Positions 33,807 to 48,743 are shown, counted from the stretch's first letter. The stretch: DNA of 64,000 nt from Streptomyces sp. NBC_01788 (GCF_035917575.1 NZ_CP109090.1:2418001-2482000), one strand, 5' to 3'. Notes: a model not told the origin generated them from the sequence alone. Numbers and translations are program-made.

Positions 33807-34496
33807 ATGACTACCGGGGTTCGCCGCAGGATGGGAGTCGACGAACGACGGCAGCAGTTGATCGGCGTCGCCCTCGAACTGTTCAGCCGCCGCTCGCCCG
33901 ACGAGGTCTCCATCGACGAGATAGCGTCGGCGGCGGGTATCTCGCGCCCGCTGGTCTACCACTACTTCCCCGGCAAACTCAGCCTGTACGAGGCCGCGTT
34001 GAAGCGCGCCTCGGACGATCTGGCGGGCCGGTTCACGGAGCCGCACGAGGGCCCGCTGGGGGCGCGGCTGCTGCGGGTGATGCGCCGGTTCTTCGACTTC
34101 GTGGACGAGCACGGGCCCGGTTTCTCGGCCCTGATGCGTGGCGGCCCGGCGGTCGGCTCGTCGACGACGAACGCGCTCATCGACTCCGTCCGGCAGGTCG
34201 CGTACGACCAGATCCTTTCGCATCTGGGGATCGATCAGCCGCCCGCGCGGCTGGAACTGGTCGTCCGCTCGTGGATCTCGCTCGCGGAGTCGACGGCGCT
34301 GATCTGGCTGGACGGCCGGCGCATACCGCGTGCCGAGCTGGAGGTCCAGCTCGTGCACGACTTCGGCGCGCTGGTCGCCGTCAGCGCCGCCCACGACGAG
34401 GAGATGGGCGCGCTCATGCGCCGGGTCTTCAAGGACGAGCCGGCCGAAGGCCCCTTCCTGGACCTGGTCGGCCGGCTCGTCGCTCTTGCCTCCTGA
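33807..34496 (+). CDS. TetR-family transcriptional regulator
   Basis: A 229-residue regulator with a typical TetR N-terminus (VALELFSRRSPDEVSIDEIA, AAGISRPLVYHYFPGKLSLY) and an all-helical ligand domain. ATG 33807 has a TAAGGT element upstream and is probably the true start (NTTGVRRR-like leader, MTTGVRRRMG). It is convergent with the carboxymethyl-hydroxymuconate-isomerase-like gene, with 21 bases between. No target is evident; the sigma-like protein gene ends 97 bases upstream. Confidence 0.85.
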   Translation: MTTGVRRRMGVDERRQQLIGVALELFSRRSPDEVSIDEIASAAGISRPLVYHYFPGKLSLYEAALKRASDDLAGRFTEPHEGPLGARLLRVMRRFFDFVDEHGPGFSALMRGGPAVGSSTTNALIDSVRQVAYDQILSHLGIDQPPARLELVVRSWISLAESTALIWLDGRRIPRAELEVQLVHDFGALVAVSAAHDEEMGALMRRVFKDEPAEGPFLDLVGRLVALAS

Positions 34497-34517
34497 CGCT
34501 GGTTGCCCCCCCCCTCG

Positions 34518-34874
34518 TCAGGCGTCGAACTTCCGGTAGGAGGCGTCGAGGTCGCGCACCTCGGCCGACGCGTGCAGCGCCAGGCCCTCGACCGGCTTCA
34601 CATGCTCCCGCAGCGCCTGAAGGACCGCCTCCGTCAGACGTGCCTTGGTCTCGTCGGTGCGCCCGGCCAGCAGGCCGATGGTGACGTGCACGATCGCGTG
34701 TCCCTCGGTGTCCGGACCGACGGCGGTGTCCTCGGTCCGGCGGAACTGCGTCTTGCACGCCGGGGGCTTGGCGGCCGCGATCTCGACCGTGCGGGCGTGC
34801 AGCTCCCGCGCGAAGGCACGCCGGTCGAAGGCGTCGGCCAACCGCTCGGAGTAGTCGACGGTGATCTGCGGCAT
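34518..34874 (-). CDS. 5-carboxymethyl-2-hydroxymuconate isomerase-like tautomerase
   Basis: A 118-residue tautomerase-superfamily protein. After removal of Met, Pro1 (MPQITVDYS) would be the catalytic base, as in CHMI and 4-oxalocrotonate tautomerase. The blocks AIVHVTIGLLAGRTDETKARL and EVRDLDASYRKF are typical of the CHMI family. No homoprotocatechuate pathway genes are nearby, so the substrate is unclear. A GGAGAGCTC-type ribosome site lies upstream of ATG 34874. It begins 35 bases after the stop of pulA, in the same direction, so it may be co-transcribed. Confidence 0.8.
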   Translation of the reverse strand: MPQITVDYSERLADAFDRRAFARELHARTVEIAAAKPPACKTQFRRTEDTAVGPDTEGHAIVHVTIGLLAGRTDETKARLTEAVLQALREHVKPVEGLALHASAEVRDLDASYRKFDA

Positions 34875-34909
34875 GAGCTCTCCTGTTCCGGGCCGACCGG
34901 GGACCCGCG

Positions 34910-40324
<5,415 letters not shown>

Positions 40325-40417
40325 GGGGTGAACTCCTTGGCGGTACGGCTCACTTGACTGCGACCCCTCGCCCCGGCCATCAACAGGGCCACCGGGCGCG
40401 GCCGCGAACGTATCGCC

Positions 40418-40456
40418 TGCGCAAGCCTTACTGCAATACCCTTGCAAGACCAAGCA
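40418..40456 (-). promoter_or_regulatory. MalR-like motifs upstream of pulA
   Basis: CTGCGCAAG, CTGCAAT, the palindrome CTTGCAAG (40441-40448) and CAAGCAA cluster here. They match the CTTGCA/TGCAAG motif seen around malE, the known type of MalR control sequence. Confidence 0.6.
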
Positions 40457-40545
40457 ATTTCTTTCACCACTGCCAGAGGCCGACGCCCCACTCCGGAAGC
40501 GCCGGCCCCACCGTCAGAGGAAGCGGGAAACCTTGTGCACGGTCC

Positions 40546-41922
40546 TCAGCAACTCGACTTCCCCGCGTAGATGGCGAGGGCGGTGTTCGGGGCGACCGAT
40601 GCCTTGAACCAGCCGCTGCCGTCCACCGTGACGGTCCTGTTGCTCTGCACATCGCAGTAGGTGCCCGCGGGGAGCGAGGTCTGGTACGAGCGGTCGGCCG
40701 TCGTGTTCTCGTGGTTGATCACCACGTAGCCCTTGTTGCCGCGGCCGAACACGATGAGGTTGTTGCCGTTGTCCCACCAGTTCGTCACCGCCTGGCCGCG
40801 GGTGGCGTTGCGGAAGGCGACCATGGACTTGATCTCCGGCCAGGCGTGCTGGCACTTCCAGCCGTCCTGCCAGCAGGCGTTGACCTTGCCGCCGTTGGGG
40901 GGACCGGCGTCCGCGTCGGACCACTCGTAGGCGGAGTTGATGTCGGGGGCGCCGTAGGGCCAGGCCAGCATGAAGACGTTGGCCAGCGTGTAGTTCGCGC
41001 CGTTCTTGTAGCTGAGGGTCGAGCCGTTGCGCTCGGTGTCGTGGTTGTCGACGAAGACGCCGGCCACCGAGCTGTTCATGTAGCCCCAGCCCTCGCCGTA
41101 GTTCTTGAGGTAGGCGAGCTTCTCGTTGGTGAGGATCCGCTTGAGGTCGTAGGCGTAGCGGAACTCCTGGACGTCGCCGTTGCCGGTGTACTCGGTCGGC
41201 TGGACCGCCTCCCCCGCGCCGTGGATGACCTCCTGCTTCCAGTAGGCGGAAGGGTTCTTCAGACGCGACTTGATGTTGGCGAGGTCGGCGGCCGGGATGT
41301 GCTTGGCCGCGTCGACACGGAAGCCGTCGACGCCCAGGGAGAGCAGGTCGTTCATGTAGCCCGCGATGGCCTGGCGGACGTAGTCCGACCCGGTCCTCAG
41401 GTCGGCGAGGCCCACCAGTTCGCAGTACTGGACGTTGTAGCGGTCCTGGTAGTTGGTGATGTCGGTCCTGCAGTCGTTGAAGTCGTTGTTCGAGTACAGG
41501 CCCGGGTAGCCGTACTTGGTGTACGAGGAACCGCCGGTGCCGGTGCCGCTGCCCGCCGACATGTGGTTGATGACGGTGTCGACGACGACCTTCACCCCGG
41601 CCGTGTGGCAGGCGTTGACCATGTTCTGGAACGCGGCGCGGTCACCCAGTCGCCCGGCGATCTTGTAACTCACCGGCTGGTACGACGTCCACCACTGCGG
41701 GCCCTGGATGTGCTCGGCGGGCGGGGAGACCTGGACGTAGCCGTAGCCGGCCGGGCCGAGGGTGTTCGCGCACTCCTTGGCGACCGAGGCGTAGTTCCAC
41801 TCGAAGAGGACCGCGGTGACGTCCTTGGTGCCGGGCGGGGAGGCGGCGGCGGGCGCCGCGAGGGCCACGGAGGCGGCCACGGCGAGGGTGGCCGCGTATG
41901 AAAGGGGTCTGCGGATGGCCAT
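40546..41922 (-). CDS. amy: Secreted alpha-amylase (GH13)
   Basis: A 458-residue extracellular enzyme. The signal peptide covers about residues 1-28 ([21 protein letters not shown]). The GH13 barrel shows DTVINHMS (region I), [11 protein letters not shown] with the nucleophile Asp, [10 protein letters not shown] with the acid/base Glu, and [10 protein letters not shown]. The C-terminal domain ends with SSC. It lacks the C-terminal starch-binding domain (CBM20) carried by longer Streptomyces amylases. ATG 41922 has AAGGAA upstream. It lies between pulA and aglA and has its own symmetrical operator candidate (41950-41970), so it is probably MalR-controlled. Confidence 0.93.
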   Translation of the reverse strand: MAIRRPLSYAATLAVAASVALAAPAAASPPGTKDVTAVLFEWNYASVAKECANTLGPAGYGYVQVSPPAEHIQGPQWWTSYQPVSYKIAGRLGDRAAFQNMVNACHTAGVKVVVDTVINHMSAGSGTGTGGSSYTKYGYPGLYSNNDFNDCRTDITNYQDRYNVQYCELVGLADLRTGSDYVRQAIAGYMNDLLSLGVDGFRVDAAKHIPAADLANIKSRLKNPSAYWKQEVIHGAGEAVQPTEYTGNGDVQEFRYAYDLKRILTNEKLAYLKNYGEGWGYMNSSVAGVFVDNHDTERNGSTLSYKNGANYTLANVFMLAWPYGAPDINSAYEWSDADAGPPNGGKVNACWQDGWKCQHAWPEIKSMVAFRNATRGQAVTNWWDNGNNLIVFGRGNKGYVVINHENTTADRSYQTSLPAGTYCDVQSNRTVTVDGSGWFKASVAPNTALAIYAGKSSC

Positions 41923-41949
41923 GTGGGGGTTCCTTCGTCGTTGAAGGCT

Positions 41950-41970
41950 CTTGCTGAAAGGTTCAGCAAG
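41950..41970 (-). promoter_or_regulatory. Inverted repeat before the alpha-amylase gene, candidate MalR operator
   Basis: CTTGCTGAA and TTCAGCAAG are exact complements with a 3-base spacer, 28 bases before the start codon. The shape is that of a LacI-family operator. Confidence 0.65.
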
Positions 41971-41992
41971 TCGTTGACCCCGGATGGTAGAA

Positions 41993-42020
41993 GGCCCGCT
42001 GCCTCAACGGGCAGCGGGCC
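41993..42020 (-). terminator. Terminator after aglA
   Basis: GGCCCGCTGCC and its complement form an 11-bp stem, followed on the minus strand by TTCTACC. Confidence 0.7.
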
Positions 42021-42054
42021 GTGGGGAGTTGATGTGAAACTGTGACCTGTCGGG

Positions 42055-43743
42055 TCAGGCCGTGGTCCACCACACCGTCGTGTCGGAGGGAACCTTCGCC
42101 TCGCCGTCCGCCTCCGTGACCTCGCCGCTCGCAAGCAGCACCCGGCCGTACGCCGGGATGGTCACCGACTCGCCGGTCGTGTTCGCCACGCAGACGAACT
42201 CGCCGCGCCGGAAGGCGAGGACGCCCTCGGGCGCGCGCAGCCACTCCACCGCCTCGCCGGCGCCCAGGTCACGGTGGGCGCGGCGGGCGGCCAGGGCCGA
42301 GCGGTACAGCTCCAGGGTGGTGCCCGGCACGCCCTGCTGGGCCTCCACGCTCAGCCGGCCCCAGTGCGCGGGCTGCGGAAGCCAGCTGCCCCCGCCGCCG
42401 AAGCCGTAGGAGGAGCCCTCGCGGGTCCACGGGATGGGCACGCGGCAGCCGTCGCGGAACCCGTCCTGGCCCTCGCCCCGGAAGTACGCCGGATCCTGGC
42501 GCACCTCGTCCGGCAGGTCCACGACGTCCGGCAGGCCCAGTTCCTCGCCCTGGTAGACGTACGCCGAACCGGGCAGCGCCAGCATCAGCAGCGTGGCCGC
42601 GCGCGCCCGGCGCAGGCCGAGCTCGCGGTCGCCCGCGCTGCGGATCTGGGTGCCGAGGCCGGGCGGGTTGGCGAACCGGGTGGCGTGCCGGGTGACGTCG
42701 TGGTTGGACAGCACCCAGGTGGCCGGGGCACCCACCGGACGCATGGCCTCCAGGGTGCGGTCGATGACCTCGCGCAGCTCGTCGGCGTCCCACTCGGTGC
42801 CCAGGTACTGGAAGTTGAACGCCTGGTGCAGTTCGTCGGGGCGCACGTAGTTCGCGGTCCGCTCGACGGTCGGGGTCCACGCCTCCGCGACGAAGATCCG
42901 GTCGCCCGAGTACTCGTCGAGGATGTGCCGCCACTGGCGGTAGATCGCGTGCACGCCGTCCTGGTCGAAGAACGGCATGACATCGTTGCCCAGGAGCTTC
43001 AGCTGGTCGTGGCTGCCGAGGTCGGGCAGGCCCTCGGCCTTGACCAGGCCGTGGGCCACGTCGATGCGGAAGCCGTCGACGCCCATGTCGAGCCAGAACC
43101 GCAGGATGGAGCGGAACTCGTCGCCGACGGCCGGGTGGTCCCAGTTGAAGTCGGGCTGCTCGGGCGCGAACAGGTGCAGGTACCACTCGCCCGGGGTGCT
43201 GTCCGGCTCGGTGACCCTGGTCCAGGCGGGGCCGCCGAAGATGGACTCCCAGTCGTTGGGCGGGAGTTCGCCGTCCGTGCCCTTGCCGGGGCGGAAGTGG
43301 TAGCGGTCCCGCAGCGGGGAGCCGGGGCCGTCCGCGAGCGCGCGCTTGAACCACTCGTGCTGGTCGGAGGAGTGGTTGGGCACGATGTCGACGATGATCC
43401 GCAGACCCAGCGCATGGGCGTCGCGGATCAGCGCGTCGGCGTCCAGCAGGTTGCCGAACATGGGGTCGACGGCACGGTAGTCGGCGACGTCGTAGCCGCC
43501 GTCGGCCTGCGGGGAGGCGTAGAACGGGCTGAGCCAGACGGCGTCCACACCGAGGTCGCGCAGGTACGGCAGGCGGGAGCGTACGCCCTCCAGGTCGCCC
43601 ATGCCGTCGCCGTCACTGTCGGCGAAGCTGCGCGGATAGACCTGGTAGATCACCGCGTCCCGCCACCAGTCGCGGCGCGGGGCGACGGTGGTGGCAGCCG
43701 CTTCGGAGAGGGGGGATTCGGCCGGGAAGTACTGCTTGCTCAT
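42055..43743 (-). CDS. aglA: Alpha-glucosidase (GH13, oligo-1,6-glucosidase-like)
   Basis: A 562-residue cytoplasmic enzyme with no signal peptide. GH13 motifs: MGDLEGVRSRLPYLRDLGVDA-type N-terminus (in part: LRDLGVDAVWLSPFYASP), GFRIDVAHGLVK (nucleophile Asp), FVAEAWTPT (acid/base Glu) and LSNHDVTRHATRF. It hydrolyses imported maltose and maltodextrins to glucose, completing the pathway with MalEFG. ATG 43743 has AAGGA upstream. It lies 218 bases after malG in the same direction and is probably in the malEFG transcript or under the same control. Confidence 0.93.
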   Translation of the reverse strand: MSKQYFPAESPLSEAAATTVAPRRDWWRDAVIYQVYPRSFADSDGDGMGDLEGVRSRLPYLRDLGVDAVWLSPFYASPQADGGYDVADYRAVDPMFGNLLDADALIRDAHALGLRIIVDIVPNHSSDQHEWFKRALADGPGSPLRDRYHFRPGKGTDGELPPNDWESIFGGPAWTRVTEPDSTPGEWYLHLFAPEQPDFNWDHPAVGDEFRSILRFWLDMGVDGFRIDVAHGLVKAEGLPDLGSHDQLKLLGNDVMPFFDQDGVHAIYRQWRHILDEYSGDRIFVAEAWTPTVERTANYVRPDELHQAFNFQYLGTEWDADELREVIDRTLEAMRPVGAPATWVLSNHDVTRHATRFANPPGLGTQIRSAGDRELGLRRARAATLLMLALPGSAYVYQGEELGLPDVVDLPDEVRQDPAYFRGEGQDGFRDGCRVPIPWTREGSSYGFGGGGSWLPQPAHWGRLSVEAQQGVPGTTLELYRSALAARRAHRDLGAGEAVEWLRAPEGVLAFRRGEFVCVANTTGESVTIPAYGRVLLASGEVTEADGEAKVPSDTTVWWTTA

Positions 43744-43961
43744 GGCGTCCTTGGTGCGTCGGGTGTGCCCCTGCTCCAGCGTGGGCGAGAGCTGGGGGCG
43801 ATTGCTTGTCGTGGGTAGGGGTGACGGCGTCCGGGTGATGAGGCGGCCGCGGTGCCCGCGGGGTCAGGGGCCCCCTTGCTCGAAGAGCTCGGGGAGGGCA
43901 CCGCGGCCGCCACCCGCGCGGGTCAGGCGCGCGGGAGTCGTTGTCGGGCGCGTGGGGGGGG

Positions 43962-44867
43962 TCAGCCCTTGGTGCCGCCCGCGGTGAGGCCGGTGACGAG
44001 GTTTTTCTGGACAAGGTAGAAGAAGACCGACACAGGAACAGCGATCAACACCGCGGTGGCGGCCATGTAGTTCCACTGGGCGTCGTGCTCGCTGACGAAG
44101 CTCTGCAGGCCGACCGCGAAGGTGTACTTGGAGTCGTCCAGCATGAAGGTGGTCGCGAACGCGACCTCGCCGACGGCCGTGATGAAGTTGTAGAAGGCCG
44201 CGACGGCCAGCCCCGGGCGGGCCAGCGGCAGGATCAGCCGTACGAAGGTGCCGAAGGGGCTGAGCCCGTCGATGCGTCCCGCCTCGTCGATCTCGAAGGG
44301 GATGGTGTCGAAGTATCCCTTGAGCAGCCAGGCGCTGTAGGGCACGGCCGTGGTGCAGTTGATGACGATCAGGGCCCAGTAGGTGTCGATGAGACCGAAC
44401 CGGCCGAAGATCTCGTACATCGGCACGATCAGGATGGCGATCGGGAAGGCCTGGGTGAGCAGCAGCACCCACATCAGCTGCTTGTAGCCGGGGAAGCGCA
44501 TGCGCGAGACCGCGTAGCCGGTGGTGGCGGCGACGAAGACACCGATCAGGGTGGTGCCGAGGGCCACGATCATCGTCGACTTGAGCCAGTCGAAGAAGGC
44601 GGTGTGCTGCAGCACGAAGCTGTAGTTGGAGAAGGTGAGCTTGCCGAAGATCTTGCCGGGGTGCAGGTAGTCGTCCTTGTCCGGACCGAGCGACAGGAAG
44701 AACAGCCAGACCACCGGGGCCAGCGCGACGAGGCTCGCCACGGCGAGGCCGGCGTGCAGGAGGACGCTGCCGAGCGGGCCGCGCTCGCCCCGCCGGCGGG
44801 TCCGCTGCGGGGGCGGCGGGGCGGACGCCGGTCCGGCCGGTGTCTTCTCGAGGGTCGTGGTGCTCAT
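43962..44867 (-). CDS. malG: Maltose/maltodextrin ABC permease MalG
   Basis: A 301-residue inner-membrane permease. Six hydrophobic helices and the ATPase-coupling EAA loop (EIDEAGRIDGLSPFGTFVRL) are present. The N-terminal tail is Pro/Arg-rich. ATG 44867 is preferred over in-frame 44906 because AGGAG precedes it by nine bases and the earlier start would overlap malF. It pairs with MalF; no ATPase gene is nearby, so the complex presumably uses the shared ATPase MsiK as in other Streptomyces. Confidence 0.92.
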   Translation of the reverse strand: MSTTTLEKTPAGPASAPPPPQRTRRRGERGPLGSVLLHAGLAVASLVALAPVVWLFFLSLGPDKDDYLHPGKIFGKLTFSNYSFVLQHTAFFDWLKSTMIVALGTTLIGVFVAATTGYAVSRMRFPGYKQLMWVLLLTQAFPIAILIVPMYEIFGRFGLIDTYWALIVINCTTAVPYSAWLLKGYFDTIPFEIDEAGRIDGLSPFGTFVRLILPLARPGLAVAAFYNFITAVGEVAFATTFMLDDSKYTFAVGLQSFVSEHDAQWNYMAATAVLIAVPVSVFFYLVQKNLVTGLTAGGTKG

Positions 44868-44886
44868 GGGGGCGGCTCCTGCGGCG

Positions 44887-45891
44887 TCAGACGGCGAGCT
44901 GGTCATTGCGCTTCAGCCAGCGGAAGTAGAAGGAGGTGAAGACGGTGAGGATCGACAGCAGCAGTACGCCGTACGCGGCGGACTGGGCGAAGTCGCGCGG
45001 CTGCTGTCCGAAGCCCAGGTAGTAGGCCCAGGTGACGAGGATCTGGGCGTCGGGCGCGCTGTAGGGGCCGAACAGCAGGAAGATGATGGCGAACTGGTTG
45101 AAGGTCCAGATGACGCCGAGCAGCACCACGGTGGAGCTGACCGAGCGCAGACCGGGCAGCGTGACGTACCGGAACCGCTGCCAGGCGTTGGCGCCGTCCA
45201 CCTCCGCGGCCTCGTAGAGCGTGGAGTCGATGGACTGCAGGCCGCCGAGGAGCGAGAGCATCATGAACGGCACACCGCACCAGGTGTTGACCATGATCGC
45301 GGCGAACCGCTGCCAGAAGGTGTCCTCCAGCCACTGCGGCTGGGGCAGGTGCAGATTGCCGAGCACCTGGTTGAGCACACCGGAGTCGGCGAGCATGATC
45401 CGCCAGGAGAAGACCGTGACGAAGGTCGGCACGGCCCAGGGCAGGACCAGCATCAGCCGGTAGAAGGTGCGGCCGCGCAGCTTCTGGTTGAGCATGAGCG
45501 CGAGGCCGAGGCCGATGGTGTAGTGCAGGAACACGCAGGCGGCCGTCCAGAAGACGGTCCACAGGAAGTGCGACCAGAACCGGTCGTACGAGGTCGGGCC
45601 GAACAGGATGTCCTGGTAGTTGTCCAGCCCGATGAACTTGTAGGTGGCCTCGATGTGGTTGACGCCGATGGTGCGCGCCGAGTTGAGGCTGTTGGCGTCG
45701 GTGAGGGTCAGATAGAAGCCCCGCACCAGGGGGTAACCCACGAGGCCGCCGAGCACGACGACCACCGGCGCGATCATCGCGTAGGCGTACCAGTACCTCT
45801 GGAAGCCGTTCTTCAGGCGTTGCCCCAGCCCGGGCCGAGGCGCGCGGTCACCGCGGCGCCTGCCGGTCGCGCGGTCGATGGCGACTGTCAT
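44887..45891 (-). CDS. malF: Maltose/maltodextrin ABC permease MalF
   Basis: A 334-residue permease with six predicted helices and the EAA loop YEAAEVDGANAWQRFRYVTL. It lacks the large periplasmic P2 loop of E. coli MalF, typical of Gram-positive MalF proteins. ATG 45891 has AAAGG about ten bases upstream. It is second in the malEFG order; the stem-loop at 45940-45985 separates it from malE and probably lowers its expression relative to the binding protein. Confidence 0.92.
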   Translation of the reverse strand: MTVAIDRATGRRRGDRAPRPGLGQRLKNGFQRYWYAYAMIAPVVVVLGGLVGYPLVRGFYLTLTDANSLNSARTIGVNHIEATYKFIGLDNYQDILFGPTSYDRFWSHFLWTVFWTAACVFLHYTIGLGLALMLNQKLRGRTFYRLMLVLPWAVPTFVTVFSWRIMLADSGVLNQVLGNLHLPQPQWLEDTFWQRFAAIMVNTWCGVPFMMLSLLGGLQSIDSTLYEAAEVDGANAWQRFRYVTLPGLRSVSSTVVLLGVIWTFNQFAIIFLLFGPYSAPDAQILVTWAYYLGFGQQPRDFAQSAAYGVLLLSILTVFTSFYFRWLKRNDQLAV

Positions 45892-45939
45892 GGTTCGACA
45901 CCTTTTGCAAGATCAGGGAGTTGGGCTGGGCACAGGCCG

Positions 45940-45985
45940 GTGGCCGTCGGAGTCCTCCCCTTCACGGGAGCACTCCGACGGCCAC
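45940..45985 (-). promoter_or_regulatory. Intercistronic stem-loop between malE and malF
   Basis: Exact 14-base arms (GTGGCCGTCGGAGT and complement) around an 18-base loop, just after the malE stop. Such structures commonly stabilise the upstream mRNA or partly terminate. Confidence 0.7.
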
Positions 45986-45991
45986 GACGGC

Positions 45992-47263
45992 TCACTTGCT
46001 GAAGTCGGGGACCAGCTTGGCGATCGCGAGTTCCGCGTTGCTCAGGCCCTTGTCCAGGGACTCCTTGCCGGCGGCGATCTTGGGCAGCTCGGTGTCGAGC
46101 GGGCCCCACAGGGAGCCGTACTCGGGCAGCGCCGGGCGCGGCTGGGCGGCGGGCAGGACGCCCTGGTAGCCCGCGATGCCGGGGTCGGCCTTGACCTCGT
46201 CGGTGTAGGCGTCGTCGCGGGTGGGGAGCGTGGAGTTCTTCAGGGCGATGGTCTCCTGGGACTTCGCCGACGCCATGAAGTTCACGAACTTCATGGCCGC
46301 GTCCTGGTGGGCCTTGTCCGAGCCGGCGTAGACCGAGAGGTTGTGCCCGCCGGTCGGGGCGCCCGCCTTGCCGGCGGAGCCGGCCGGGACGGTGGCGATG
46401 CCCAGGTTGGACTTGTCCGTGAACGCGGAGCCCTTGTAGAAGTTCGTGATCTCCCAGGGGCCCTGGATGATCGCGGCGACCTTGCCGTTGACGAACGCGT
46501 CCTGGATGTGGGCGTAGGCGTCGGCGGTGGTGTCGGCCTTGTGCAGGCCCTTGCCGTCGAACAGGCCGAGCCAGGCGCCGTAGGCCTTCTTGGCCGGCGC
46601 CGAGTTCATCGTGATCTTCTTGGCGTCGGCGTCGACGGTGTTGGTGCCCTCGCCGTAGAGGAAGCTCTGGGCGTAGTAGGCCTGGGTGGAGCCCCAGTAC
46701 CCGTCGACACCGGTCTTGTCCTTGATCTTGGCGGCGGCGGACTTCAGCTCGTCCCAGGTCTTGGGGGCCTCGGCGATGCCGGCCTTCTTGAACAGGGCCT
46801 TGTTGTAGACCAGGGCCAGGGTGTCGGTGACGAACGGGACGCCGTAGGTCTTGCCCTCGTATTGGGCCTGCGTGACCAGGCTGGGCTGGAACTTGTCCTG
46901 GTCGGCGAGGGCCTCGGTGCCGTCCAGCGGCACGAAGTAGCCCTTCTTGGCGAAGGCCGGGGTCCAGCCGACCTCGGAGCGCAGCACGTCCGGGGCGCCC
47001 TTGGAGCCGGCGGCCGTGTCGAACTTGTTCTGCGCCTGGTCGAACTGGACGTTGACGTACTTGACCTTGATGTCCTTGTTGGCCGCTTCGAACTGCTTGA
47101 CCAGGGCCTGGTACGTCGGTGCCTCGTTGGTGGCGTTGGAGGTGTCCCACCAGGTGATGGTCACCGGACCGTCCGACTTGTCGCCGTTGTCGCTCCCGCC
47201 GCACGCCGTCGCCGCGAGTGCGAGGGACGCCACCAGCGCGGTGGCCGCTATGCCACGCCGCAT
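45992..47263 (-). CDS. malE: Maltose/maltodextrin-binding lipoprotein MalE
   Basis: A 423-residue solute-binding lipoprotein. The N-terminus MRRGIAATALVASLALAATACGG carries the lipobox ATAC before a Cys. The two-lobe binding-protein fold shows TITWWDTSNATNEAP, GAPDVLRSEVGWTPAFAKKG and IQGPWEITNF blocks characteristic of maltose-type proteins. ATG 47263 has AAGGAGA upstream; a longer frame from 47413 would place the signal sequence internally. It is first in malEFG, divergent from malR, and expressed from the promoter region rich in MalR motifs. Confidence 0.94.
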   Translation of the reverse strand: MRRGIAATALVASLALAATACGGSDNGDKSDGPVTITWWDTSNATNEAPTYQALVKQFEAANKDIKVKYVNVQFDQAQNKFDTAAGSKGAPDVLRSEVGWTPAFAKKGYFVPLDGTEALADQDKFQPSLVTQAQYEGKTYGVPFVTDTLALVYNKALFKKAGIAEAPKTWDELKSAAAKIKDKTGVDGYWGSTQAYYAQSFLYGEGTNTVDADAKKITMNSAPAKKAYGAWLGLFDGKGLHKADTTADAYAHIQDAFVNGKVAAIIQGPWEITNFYKGSAFTDKSNLGIATVPAGSAGKAGAPTGGHNLSVYAGSDKAHQDAAMKFVNFMASAKSQETIALKNSTLPTRDDAYTDEVKADPGIAGYQGVLPAAQPRPALPEYGSLWGPLDTELPKIAAGKESLDKGLSNAELAIAKLVPDFSK

Positions 47264-47372
47264 GAGTTCTCCTTGAGGGTTAAGCCCGTGAACAGGTAAC
47301 GGCCCCGTCCGCCGCCCTGCCGACTTTCCGACCGCGCCATTGCCGCCGCCGGGCGACCGGAAACGTAACAGC

Positions 47373-47527
47373 GTTGCAAGCCCGGCGAAAGACCTTGCAG
47401 AAAAAAAGTGCAAGACACCGCGTCAGTTACCGCTTCGTGACCCGCTCCTGCGGGTCCTACGACCCTGATTTCACGCGGACAGGCGGCCCGTCGGACACTT
47501 GTGCAAGACTCTGCAAGCCCTTGCCAG
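47373..47527. promoter_or_regulatory. MalR operator cluster in the malE-malR gap
   Basis: The 445-base divergent gap holds GTTGCAAG (47373), an inverted pair CTTGCA-n9-TGCAAG (47394-47414), CTTGTGCAAG (47498-47507), CTGCAAG (47511-47517) and CTTGCCAG (47520-47527). The repeated CTTGCA/TGCAAG motif is characteristic of Streptomyces mal and amylase promoters controlled by MalR. The rest of the gap holds no gene. Confidence 0.75.
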
Positions 47528-47708
47528 ACAGTGGCGGGGGAGGAATCATCCCGTTGCGGACCGGACGCCGAGACCCGGACGTCGACCGGACGCCGACCGA
47601 ACACGAGGGATCGCGATGACGCAGCAGCCCGCAGCGGGCCGTTCAACGGCTCGCGCCAGGCGCCCCATCGGTGGGCAGGGCGGGGGGCGACCGGTACAGT
47701 CCGGTCAC

Positions 47709-48743
47709 GTGACCACACGGCTTGCCGACATCGCCGCCCAGGCGGGGGTGAGCGAAGCGACCGTCAGCCGCGTCCTGAACGGGAAGCCCGGCGTCGCCGC
47801 CACCACCCGCCAGTCCGTGCTGGCCGCCCTCGACGTCCTCGGCTACGAGCGCCCGGTGCGGCTGCGGCAGCGCAGCGAGGGCCTGGTGGGGCTGATCACC
47901 CCGGAGCTGGAGAACCCGATCTTCCCGGCGCTGGCGCAGGTCATCGGCCAGGCGCTGACCCGGCAGGGATACACCCCGGTGCTCGCCACCCAGACCCCCG
48001 GCGGGTCCACGGAGGACGAGCTGACCGAGATGCTGGTGGACCGCGGGGTCGCCGGGATCATCTACGTCTCCGGTCTGCACGCGGACACCACGGCCGACAT
48101 GGAGCGCTACGAGCGCCTGCGCGCCCAGGGCGTCCCCTACGTCCTCGTGGACGGCTTCTCCCCCAAGGTGCAGGCGCCGTTCATCTCCCCCGACGACCGG
48201 GCGGCGATGACCCTGGCGGTCACCCACCTCGCCTCCCTGGGGCACACCCGCATCGGCCTGGCCCTCGGCCCGAAGCGCTTCGTCCCGGTGCAGCGCAAGA
48301 TCGAGGGCTTCGTCCGCGCCATGCGGGACCAGCTCGGCCTGGCCGCGGACGTCGTCGAGTCGGAGCTGATCCAGCACTCCCTCTACACCCTGGAGGGCGG
48401 CCAGGCGGCGGCCACCGCGCTCATCGAACGGGACTGCACGGCGATCGTCTGCGCCAGCGACATGATGGCGCTCGGCGCCATCCGCGCGGCCCGGCAGCGC
48501 GGCCTGGAGGTCCCCCGGGACGTCTCCGTGGTGGGCTTCGACGACTCCCCGCTGATCGCCTTCACCGACCCGCCCCTGACGACCATACGCAAGCCGGTGC
48601 CGGCCATGGGCCAGGCCGCGGTGCGCACGCTGCTGGAGGAGATCGGCGGGACGCCCGCGCCGCACAGCGAGTTCGTCTTCATGCCGGAGCTGGTGGTGCG
48701 CGGTTCGACCGCTTCGGCCCCCGGGGACCGCAGTCGTCCCTGA
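47709..48743 (+). CDS. malR: MalR, LacI-family repressor of maltodextrin genes
   Basis: A 344-residue LacI/GalR repressor. The N-terminal HTH is TRLADIAAQAGVSEATVSRVLNGKPG, followed by the hinge and a periplasmic-binding-protein-like core (LVGLITPELENPIFPALAQV, DRAAMTLAVTHLASLGHTRI, VVGFDDSPLIAFTDPPLTTI). The family binds the operators of malEFG, amylase and similar genes and is released by maltooligosaccharides. GTG 47709 is used: a TACAGT -10-like element ends nine bases upstream, pointing to a leaderless or nearly leaderless mRNA. Longer in-frame starts (ATG 47616) lack support. Confidence 0.92.
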   Translation: MTTRLADIAAQAGVSEATVSRVLNGKPGVAATTRQSVLAALDVLGYERPVRLRQRSEGLVGLITPELENPIFPALAQVIGQALTRQGYTPVLATQTPGGSTEDELTEMLVDRGVAGIIYVSGLHADTTADMERYERLRAQGVPYVLVDGFSPKVQAPFISPDDRAAMTLAVTHLASLGHTRIGLALGPKRFVPVQRKIEGFVRAMRDQLGLAADVVESELIQHSLYTLEGGQAAATALIERDCTAIVCASDMMALGAIRAARQRGLEVPRDVSVVGFDDSPLIAFTDPPLTTIRKPVPAMGQAAVRTLLEEIGGTPAPHSEFVFMPELVVRGSTASAPGDRSRP

